Shown here piece after piece: positions 7,792 to 13,600 of a stretch of DNA of 13,600 bases (positions within the stretch are counted from its first letter, which is position 1; each line of letters opens with the position of its first letter). The stretch lies in the NCBI GenBank assembly GCA_964505325.1, contig CAZDHT010000135.1:1-13600 (forward strand). Reading direction: 5' to 3'. Source of the DNA: CAZDHT01 sp964505325 (GTDB lineage Bacteria; Planctomycetota; PUPC01). The translations under genes and the position numbers were made by a program. The notes under the pieces were generated by a model that did not search any database, was not told the origin of the DNA, and was given only the letters and a program-made list of their open reading frames with translations.

Positions 7792-7868
7792 TCAGTAGGC
7801 AGTTATCAGTTATCAGTGTGGTGCTGCTTGCCGCCGCGAGCGCCGCCCCATCAGACCTCGACGAGTTC
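7708..7868 (+). repeat. 161-bp direct repeat covering the P3/P4 junction (copy at 13400-13560)
   Basis: The tract runs from AACGCGCGGATCGTG in the P3 tail through the stop/start overlap and the P4 signal peptide to GACGAGTTC. It matches 13400-13560 with about seven mismatches by eye and no gaps. Four of these fall in the last codons before the heptamer array. The flanking sequence on both sides is much less similar, so this is a discrete block and not the general paralogy. Confidence 0.8.
7783..7817 (+). repeat. Heptanucleotide tandem repeat at the P3/P4 junction (5 units)
   Basis: Five 7-base units: two GATCAGT, one AGGCAGT and two TATCAGT. The first unit encodes the last residues of P3 and, with the next base, forms the overlapping GTG start (7788-7790) and TGA stop (7789-7791). 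The following four units encode MISRQLSVIS of P4. Confidence 0.88.
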
Positions 7869-10622
7869 AGGGTCAAGCGGCAGCAGGTCTTTGAGTTCAC
7901 GCAGAAGCCAGTCGTCACGCGCCAGGGCGACAAGGTCACCGTCAGGTTCGCGTCGAAGGGCTTCTGCGACGCGACGGTGGCGATTGAGAATGCTGAGGGA
8001 CGGATCATTCGGCATCTGGCCAGCGGCGTGTTGGGGGTGAACGCCCCCGCGCCGTTCAAGAAGAACAGCCTCCAACAGACGCTCATGTGGGACGGCAAGG
8101 ACGACCAGGGACGCTACGTCGGCGACAAGGACGCTCTGACCGTCCGGGTGTCGCTCGGGCTGAGGCCGAGGTTCGAGCGGAGCCTGCTGTGGAGCCCCAG
8201 GCGGCGCCTCGGCTACCACCCGCCCATCATGCGGGCCGCCAGCGAGGGCGTTTACGTCTACCAGGCCGAAGGCGTCGACCAGTTGTGCCTCTATAATCAC
8301 GACGGCGGCTACGTCCGCACCGTATGCCCGTTCCCGGCGAACAAGCTCAAAGACGTCCGCGGGCTGAACTGGGTTGATTTCCCGCAGGGGCGGCGCCTGC
8401 CGTTCAAGAGCGGCTCGTACCAGGCGACGCTGCTGACATCGGGCGACAACGCGGAGCGGAACGGCATCGGCGGCCGCGCCGCCGTCGCGATGGCCGTCCA
8501 TCGCGGACGGATTGCACTCGCGCATCGCTTTCTGAACCGCCTCACGGCCGAGGGGACCACGCCGCCCGGCGCGACGCTGAAGGGCCCGAAGGTCTATTAC
8601 ACCTACCGCGCCCACGGCACCAACGCCGACCACAAAATCTGGCCGGTCGGCCCGACCTCCGCCGCGTTCAGCCCTGACGGCAAGACCTTGTACCTGACCG
8701 GCTACGTCTGGCGGCACACGTGGAGCTTCGACGCTCACCACGGCATCGTCCGGCTCGCCTACGACAAGGACAAGCCGCCGACGCTCTTCGCCGGCACAAT
8801 GGCGCAGGACCATGCGGGCAAGGCGGACGGCCAGTTCAACGGCGCCACCTCCGTCGCCGTCGATGCGAAGGGCCGCGTCTACGTCTCCGACTTCATGAAT
8901 GACCGTGTCCAGGTGTTTTCGCCGGACGGCAAGCACCTCAAGAACATCCCGGTCTCCAAGCCGGCGCAGGTCGAGATCCACCCGCAGACGCAGGAGGTGT
9001 GGGTCTTCACCTGGCCGGTCTACACGCGGAACCTGGCGAAGTCGAAGAAAGCGGCCCAGATTCAGCCGACGCTGACCCGCCTCGGGCCGTTCGAGAATCC
9101 GAGGAAGGTCGCGTCGTGGCCGCTGCCGTTCCCGCGCTACAGGGGCCGCCACAGTCCGTGGTGGAACCTGCCGCCGCTGTGCTACCGCGGATGTCTCGAC
9201 GGCTGGACCGACCCGCCGACAGTCTGGATCGCGTCGGGGAAGCAGTCCGGACGGCGGCCAGCCTCCTGGCGGCAGTTCAACACCCGCCTGCTCCGCCCCA
9301 GGGGCGACAAGCTGGAGGTCGTCCGCGAGTTCGGCAGGGACGTTGTGCGCAGCGTCGGCCGAGCGAAGTTCCCCATCTGGAACATCCAGTACCAGATGCT
9401 CTTCGTCAACCCGAAGACCGGACACCTCTACTTCGGCGAGCCGGACAGCTCGCCCACAAACAAGGCCTACAACCAACTGGTGGAGATTGACCCGGAGACC
9501 GGAAAGACCAGGCTGGTCGCCCTGCCGTTCAACGCCGAGCACCTGTGCTTCGACCTGAACGGCCTGGCCTACCTGCGCTCGACGGCGGTGGTCGTCCGCT
9601 ACAACCCGGAGACATGGCGCGAGGTCCCGTGGGATTACGGCGAGCAGATCGACAAGCTCAGTTCCGGCGGGGGTGGCCGGGCGACGGCGGTGATCGCCGG
9701 ACTCCGGATGCCGTCCACCTCGCCCGTCTGCTTCCATCAAGGCGGCATGGCCATCTCGCCGAAAGGCCGCCTCGCCGTGTCGTGCGCGCTCCGGCGGCGG
9801 GCCACGCCCCGCGGCCACGTCCAGTACGCCGTCGAGCACGGCACCAAGTACGCCCCGCGCATTTTCCCCGGGCGGGTCCTGTCGTCGACGTCCGCCTGCG
9901 TCCACGTCTGGGACAAGCACGGAAAGACGGTCTGCCAGGACGCCGTGCCGGGCATGCCGCAGATCGACGGCATCGGCATCGACAAGGACGACTACATCTA
10001 TATCATGGCCACCCCGACGCGGGTGCTGGACGGGAAACGTTACTTCAATGCGGCAACCGAGACGCTGATGAAAGTGAGGCCGAAGCGCGGCAGCCCGCCC
10101 GAGGCGACGTTCGTCTCGCCGTCGCCGCGCGCCGTCATCAAGCTGGCCCCGACCGCCTGGCCCAAACGGCCGCCCGACGTGTCGAACTACACGGTCGGGA
10201 ACGCGTGGGTAAACGGCGCGGAATGGTTCTACGGCGGCGTCGGGTTCGCCGCGTTCAACGGCCCGGGCTGTGCGTGCTGGCGCTGTCACTTCACGCTCGA
10301 CCACTTCGCCCGGTCCTTCGCGCCCGAGATGGACCAGTACAGCGTGGCCGTGCTCGACACGAACGGGAACCTGATCCTGCGCGTCGGCCGGTACGGCAAC
10401 CCGGACGACGGGGTGCCGCTCATCAAGAAGGGCGGGCCGCCGAGGCCGCGGATGATCGGGGGCGACGAGGTGGGGCTCTTCCACGCCGGCTACCTCGCCA
10501 CCCACACCGACCGGCGGTTGTTCATCGCCGACATCGGCAACGCGCGGATCGTCAGCGTCAAGCTCGGATATCACGCGGCGGAGAGCGTCCCTCTCAAGCA
10601 CGTACCGGAAAGGAACCGGTGA
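7788..10622 (+). CDS. P4: secreted FlgD-Ig-like / NHL-type beta-propeller protein, function unknown
   Basis: 944 residues. The frame stays open upstream for about 400 bases, but that extension is out of frame with the clearly homologous end of P3 and is not coding. GTG 7788 overlaps the P3 stop (GTGA) and yields MISRQLSVIS + VVLLAAASAA, a signal peptide. GGAAAG 7778-7783 is a weak ribosome site. The FlgD-Ig-like domain (~45-125) has C60 and LMWDGKDDQGRYV. Blade-like segments include SPDGKTLYLTGY, VDAKGRVYVSDFMNDRVQVF and IGIDKDDYIYIM. The conserved late-middle motif WREVPWDYGEQ and the C-terminal GCACW block (C828, C830) are present. The cysteine found at VACDAK in P2, P3 and P5 is valine here (~358), while C648 and C704 are kept. 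CWRCH at 830-834 matches CxxCH by chance (see rejected items). Export is fairly sure; the role is unknown. Confidence 0.87.
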   Translation: MISRQLSVISVVLLAAASAAPSDLDEFRVKRQQVFEFTQKPVVTRQGDKVTVRFASKGFCDATVAIENAEGRIIRHLASGVLGVNAPAPFKKNSLQQTLMWDGKDDQGRYVGDKDALTVRVSLGLRPRFERSLLWSPRRRLGYHPPIMRAASEGVYVYQAEGVDQLCLYNHDGGYVRTVCPFPANKLKDVRGLNWVDFPQGRRLPFKSGSYQATLLTSGDNAERNGIGGRAAVAMAVHRGRIALAHRFLNRLTAEGTTPPGATLKGPKVYYTYRAHGTNADHKIWPVGPTSAAFSPDGKTLYLTGYVWRHTWSFDAHHGIVRLAYDKDKPPTLFAGTMAQDHAGKADGQFNGATSVAVDAKGRVYVSDFMNDRVQVFSPDGKHLKNIPVSKPAQVEIHPQTQEVWVFTWPVYTRNLAKSKKAAQIQPTLTRLGPFENPRKVASWPLPFPRYRGRHSPWWNLPPLCYRGCLDGWTDPPTVWIASGKQSGRRPASWRQFNTRLLRPRGDKLEVVREFGRDVVRSVGRAKFPIWNIQYQMLFVNPKTGHLYFGEPDSSPTNKAYNQLVEIDPETGKTRLVALPFNAEHLCFDLNGLAYLRSTAVVVRYNPETWREVPWDYGEQIDKLSSGGGGRATAVIAGLRMPSTSPVCFHQGGMAISPKGRLAVSCALRRRATPRGHVQYAVEHGTKYAPRIFPGRVLSSTSACVHVWDKHGKTVCQDAVPGMPQIDGIGIDKDDYIYIMATPTRVLDGKRYFNAATETLMKVRPKRGSPPEATFVSPSPRAVIKLAPTAWPKRPPDVSNYTVGNAWVNGAEWFYGGVGFAAFNGPGCACWRCHFTLDHFARSFAPEMDQYSVAVLDTNGNLILRVGRYGNPDDGVPLIKKGGPPRPRMIGGDEVGLFHAGYLATHTDRRLFIADIGNARIVSVKLGYHAAESVPLKHVPERNR

Positions 10623-13483
10623 TCAGTCACCCGTTATCAGTTATCAGTGTTATCCTGATCACTGCGGCAGCGCCTGCCTCCGACCTCGACGAGTTCAAGG
10701 TCAAGCGGCGCGGACCGTTCGAGTTCGCCCAGAAGCCGGCGGTCACGCGCAAGGGCGACCAGGTCACCATCACGTTCACTTCGAAGGGCTATTGCGACGC
10801 AACCGTCGCGATCGAGGACGCGGAGGGGCGGACCATTCGGCATCTCGCCAGCGGCGTGCTGGGGAAGAACGCGCCGGCTCCGTTTCAGAAGAACTCGCTC
10901 AAGCAAGCCGTTGTTTGGGACGGCAAGGACGACCAGGGCAAGTACGTGGACGACAAGGACGCGTGCGTGGTCCGCGTATCGCTGGGGCTCCGGCCGCGGT
11001 TCGAGCGGACGTTGTTCTGGTCGCCGAAGAAGCGTGCGGCCAATCCGGCGTTCTTGGCTTACGCCAGCCCGATCATCGCGCCGGCTCCCGAGGGGGTCTA
11101 CGTCTACGAGGGCGGGAACGGCGATCACGTCCGCCTGTTCGATCACGACGGCAACTACGTCCGCACGGTCTATCCGTTTCCCGCGGGCAAGGTGGCGCAG
11201 GTCAAGGGGATCAAGTCCTACAAGTTCCCGCAGGACGGCAAGACGTTTCCGCTGAAGTGGGCCCTGCCGCAGAACACCCTGCTCACCTCCGGGATGCTCA
11301 AGTACGGCGGGGCCTGGCCGTCGGGCGGCAGCACCGGCGTGCTCGCCGCCACCGCCATGTCCGTCCGTGGCGAGCGGATCGCCTTGGCACACGAGCGCCT
11401 TAACCGGTTGGCGACGGACGGCTCCTCAGGCGGGCTGGCCCTCAGCGGGCCGATGACCGCGTTCACCGTCCAGCAACGCGACTACCTCGGCCACAAGAGA
11501 CCGCGGCACGTCGGCCCGCGCAGCGCCGCGCTCAGCCCCGACGGCACGTGGCTCTACCTCACTGGCTACCACTGGCCCGAATACTGGGGCACGGGCGGGA
11601 CCCGGCACCGTTGGCTCAACGTCGTGGCGCGGGTGCGGTTCGACGGCGACGGGCCGGCGGCGCCGTTCGTCGGCAGCGCCCAGCGCGGCCAGGGCGGCAC
11701 GGACAACGCGAGCTTCCGCACACCCGTCGGTGTGGCTTGCGACGCCCGGGGGCGCGTCTATGTTGCCGACCACACGAACGACCGCATCCAGGTCTACCAG
11801 CCCGACGGCACGTTCGTCCGCAGCATCAAGGTGTCCAAGCCGACGCGACTCGCCTTTCATCATCGCACCGGCGAGCTGTACGTTTTCTCGTGGAAGGTCG
11901 TCAATCCTCACCTTGACGGAAACATGGCGGCGCGGATCCCCGCGACGCTGACCCGCCTCGGCTCGCCTGATAAACCGCGAATGATCGGGAAGCCGTGCCC
12001 GCTGCCCCTCTCCGGCCACAGCCCCAAGTGGAGTTCGTGGGACCGCCTGGGCGGGACGGAGTACGGCGTGGCGCTCGATACGTGGTCGGACCCGCCCCGC
12101 GTCTGGATCGGCGGGGGCCTCGGTGGAGTCAGCAAGGCGCACGTCCGCATCTATGAACTGCGGAATGGCAAGCTCACGCTCAAGCGCAACTTCGGTGCGG
12201 AGGCGCAGAAGAAACTCGTATGGCTGGCGGCGCCCTACCACGGACGCCAGCGGCTCTACTGCAACCCCAAGAACGGCTGGGTCTACGCCGGCCACCAGCA
12301 CCTGCCGTCGAACGTCCATTCCAAGAGCATCCGCGACCTCGTCGGCATCGACCCCGAGACGGGGGTGGTCCGCGTCGTCCCGCTCCCGTTCGACGCCGAG
12401 GACCTGACGTTCGACATGCAGGGCCGCGCCTACCTGCGGCTGACGCGGCAGATTGTGCGGTACGATACCTCCCGGTTCGGGATGGGATGGCGCGAGGTGC
12501 CGTTCGACTACGGCGAGCAGTTCGAGCGCCTGAGCTACCACGGCTACCGGTCGGCCCCGGCCATCTCCGCGATCACGGCGTGGGGCGGCTCGTACACGTC
12601 GGGCCAGTTCGGCGGCATCGCCGTCTCGCCCAAGGGCCACATCGCCGTGACCTTCGACGTCCGCGGCAAGCTGGCCGACCGAAAGGACGCCCGCGACGTC
12701 CACGCCCAGGACGCCCACCGCTACGCCCCCCGGGTCTTCCCCGGCCGCGCCGTCGTATGGGTCGTTCACGTGTGGGACGAGCGCGGCAACGTGCTCTACG
12801 ACGACGCGCTCCCCGGCATGGGCATCTGCTCGGGCATCCATATCGACAAAGACGACGCCTTGTACCTGATGGTCGCGGCGCAGCGCCTGCTGGACGGGGT
12901 GCCGTACGTCAACGATGCGAGCTGCACAGTCATAAAGGCGAGGCCCGGAGCGGCCAGGGTGCTCTCGTCCGGGGGCGTTGTGCCGCTCAAGAAGCTCCGG
13001 CCCAGCCGCCCGCCCGACGTGAGGCGCTGGCGCCCGTCGCTTGGCGCGGCCTGGATCGAGGGCGCCGAGTGGCTCTACGGCGGGGTGGGGCTGGACTCGC
13101 ACGGCGTGGTGGCCCAGTGGCGCCACTGCCATTGCGAGGCCATCGCCCGGCCGGCGTTCGACTACTTCGGCCGCTCGTTCCTGCCCGAGATCAACCGCTA
13201 CGATGTCGCCGTGGCCGACACCAACGGGAACACCATCCTGCGCGTCGGCCGATATGGGAACGTGGACGACGGGATGCCGCTGGTGAAGAAAGGCGGCCCG
13301 CTGAACCCGCGGTCCATCGGCGGCGACGAGGTGGCGATCATGCACGGCAACCACCTCGCCGTGCACACCGACCGGCGGCTGTTCATCTCTGACTTGGCCA
13401 ACGCGCGGATCGTGAGCGTGAAGCTGGCTTACCACGTGACGGAGAAGATACAATTGAAGGACGTGCCGGAGCAGGATCAGTGA
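10619..13483 (+). CDS. P5: secreted FlgD-Ig-like / NHL-type beta-propeller protein, divergent member, function unknown
   Basis: 954 residues from GTG 10619, which overlaps the P4 stop (GTGA) and follows AAGGAA at 10610-10615. The open frame reaches back to ~9545, but that part is only a shadow of P4. The signal peptide is MISHPLSVIS + VILITAAAPA. The FlgD-Ig-like domain (C59, VVWDGKDDQGKYV) and propeller segments (SPDGTWLYLTGY; ACDARGRVYVADHTNDRIQVY, C374) follow the family pattern. It is the most divergent complete copy. The two cysteines conserved at PVC and ACVHVWDKHGK in P2-P4 are both absent (GQFGGIAVSPKG; VVWVVHVWDERG). The C-terminal CACW becomes CHCE (C837, C839), and RFTLDYFARSFAPE becomes AFDYFGRSFLPE. 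Its 3' end is almost identical to the 3' end of P3. A changed ligand or partner is possible but unproven. Confidence 0.87.
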   Translation: MISHPLSVISVILITAAAPASDLDEFKVKRRGPFEFAQKPAVTRKGDQVTITFTSKGYCDATVAIEDAEGRTIRHLASGVLGKNAPAPFQKNSLKQAVVWDGKDDQGKYVDDKDACVVRVSLGLRPRFERTLFWSPKKRAANPAFLAYASPIIAPAPEGVYVYEGGNGDHVRLFDHDGNYVRTVYPFPAGKVAQVKGIKSYKFPQDGKTFPLKWALPQNTLLTSGMLKYGGAWPSGGSTGVLAATAMSVRGERIALAHERLNRLATDGSSGGLALSGPMTAFTVQQRDYLGHKRPRHVGPRSAALSPDGTWLYLTGYHWPEYWGTGGTRHRWLNVVARVRFDGDGPAAPFVGSAQRGQGGTDNASFRTPVGVACDARGRVYVADHTNDRIQVYQPDGTFVRSIKVSKPTRLAFHHRTGELYVFSWKVVNPHLDGNMAARIPATLTRLGSPDKPRMIGKPCPLPLSGHSPKWSSWDRLGGTEYGVALDTWSDPPRVWIGGGLGGVSKAHVRIYELRNGKLTLKRNFGAEAQKKLVWLAAPYHGRQRLYCNPKNGWVYAGHQHLPSNVHSKSIRDLVGIDPETGVVRVVPLPFDAEDLTFDMQGRAYLRLTRQIVRYDTSRFGMGWREVPFDYGEQFERLSYHGYRSAPAISAITAWGGSYTSGQFGGIAVSPKGHIAVTFDVRGKLADRKDARDVHAQDAHRYAPRVFPGRAVVWVVHVWDERGNVLYDDALPGMGICSGIHIDKDDALYLMVAAQRLLDGVPYVNDASCTVIKARPGAARVLSSGGVVPLKKLRPSRPPDVRRWRPSLGAAWIEGAEWLYGGVGLDSHGVVAQWRHCHCEAIARPAFDYFGRSFLPEINRYDVAVADTNGNTILRVGRYGNVDDGMPLVKKGGPLNPRSIGGDEVAIMHGNHLAVHTDRRLFISDLANARIVSVKLAYHVTEKIQLKDVPEQDQ
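10621..10648 (+). repeat. Heptanucleotide tandem repeat at the P4/P5 junction (4 units)
   Basis: Four 7-base units: GATCAGT, a degenerate CACCCGT, then two TATCAGT. The preceding bases AACCGGT (10614-10620) may be a fifth, decayed unit. The GTG start straddles the left border, and the units encode the rest of MISHPLSVIS. Confidence 0.83.
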
Positions 13484-13560
13484 TCAGTAGGCAGTTATCA
13501 GTCATCAGTGTGGTGCTGCTTGCCGCCGCGAGCGCTGCCCCATCAGACCTCGACGAGTTC
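13400..13560 (+). repeat. 161-bp direct repeat covering the P5/P6 junction (copy at 7708-7868)
   Basis: This is the second copy of the P3/P4 junction block, at a constant offset of 5692 bases, about the combined length of two genes. That spacing fits either duplication of a two-gene unit or conversion between junctions. The P4 and P5 bodies are strongly diverged, which favours conversion. Confidence 0.8.
13475..13509 (+). repeat. Heptanucleotide tandem repeat at the P5/P6 junction (5 units)
   Basis: Five 7-base units: two GATCAGT, then AGGCAGT, TATCAGT and CATCAGT. As at the P3/P4 junction, the first unit codes the end of the upstream protein and the unit border creates the GTGA stop/start overlap. 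The last four units encode MISRQLSVIS. Confidence 0.88.
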
Positions 13561-13600
13561 AAGGTCAAGCGGCGCGGACCGTTCGAGTTCGCCCAGAAGC
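13480..13600 (+). CDS. P6: N-terminal fragment of a further secreted paralog (continues beyond window)
   Basis: Forty complete codons are visible from GTG 13480, which overlaps the P5 stop (GTGA 13480-13483); AGGA at 13473-13476 is a close ribosome site. The signal peptide MISRQLSVIS + VVLLAAASAA is identical at protein level to that of P4. From GACCTCGAC at 13546 to the window edge, the 55 visible bases are identical to P5 (10682-10736), including KVKRRGPFEFAQK, where P3 and P4 have RVKRQxVFEFTQK. P6 is thus a mosaic of a P4-type leader and a P5-type mature start. The expected full product is another ~950-residue exported propeller protein. Confidence 0.88.
   Translation, partial: MISRQLSVISVVLLAAASAAPSDLDEFKVKRRGPFEFAQK

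Noticed and set aside
7783..7817. Heptamer arrays considered as CRISPR or iteron origin
   Set aside because: The units are directly adjacent 7-mers without spacers, lie inside coding sequence, and have no cas or replication gene nearby.
10275..10289. CWRCH in P4, matching the c-type heme motif CxxCH
   Set aside because: The equivalent positions in P2 (CWQQS), P3 (CWFSR) and P5 lack it. A single unshared match in a cysteine-bearing block is most likely chance.
7851..10601. Very long antisense open frame (916 codons) opposite P4; similar long antisense frames lie opposite P2, P3, P5 and polX
   Set aside because: These are mirror frames produced by high GC and few stop codons. Their translations are Arg/Ala/Val/Asp-rich with no family signatures, while the + strand is conserved between paralogs at protein level.
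9545..10618. Upstream in-frame extension of P5
   Set aside because: It is a shadow of P4 with arginine/proline-rich low-complexity sequence. The real N-terminus is set by the GTGA overlap and the leader shared with P2-P4 and P6.
13317..13334. IGGDEV strings near the paralog C-termini, reminiscent of the GGDEF diguanylate cyclase signature
   Set aside because: The surrounding sequence is propeller-like, no cyclase domain context exists, and the proteins carry a signal peptide without membrane or sensor domains.

Overview
The window is a GC-rich, densely packed bacterial segment in which every recognisable gene lies on the + strand. It has essentially no intergenic space. The content is one housekeeping-type DNA repair gene, a family X DNA polymerase with a PHP domain (polX), embedded in a head-to-tail array of large secreted paralogs of about 945-975 residues. 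A planctomycete or other PVC-group bacterium is a reasonable guess, from the large secreted propeller proteins, the high GC and the short interspersed repeats. No taxonomic marker is present, so this is inference only.

Layout: (1) 2-220, the C-terminal end of a paralog (P1), carrying a triple-hairpin repeat read in frame. (2) 231-1970, polX, GTG start, with a palindromic repeat inserted in frame in its PHP domain. (3) 1967-4894 P2, 4891-7791 P3, 7788-10622 P4, 10619-13483 P5, and the first 40 codons of P6 from 13480 to the window edge. Each complete paralog has a Sec-type signal peptide, an N-terminal FlgD-Ig-like beta-sandwich, a long beta-propeller-like body with NHL-like blades, and a strongly conserved C-terminal block. 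I cannot assign an activity to the family.

The most striking feature is the junction design. Each of the five downstream starts overlaps the preceding stop by four bases (ATGA once, GTGA four times). Each start codon sits across the border of a heptanucleotide tandem repeat (consensus TATCAGT/GATCAGT). The first ten codons of P2, P3, P4, P5 and P6 are in every case exactly four heptamers plus two bases. The repeat therefore supplies the stop/start overlap and the n-region of the signal peptide, and at P3/P4 and P5/P6 also the last codons of the upstream gene. The junctions are mosaic: a 161-bp tract is nearly identical between P3/P4 and P5/P6, and P6 switches to a P5-type sequence just after its signal peptide. 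This points to recombination or gene conversion at the repeats.

Three further short repeats have been accommodated in frame: in P1, in polX, and in P3 (the last looks like half of the polX element). All genes appear to form one translationally coupled unit running from upstream of the window to beyond it. No promoter, terminator, tRNA, rRNA, CRISPR array or insertion sequence was recognised, and there is no gene-free stretch longer than 300 bases.
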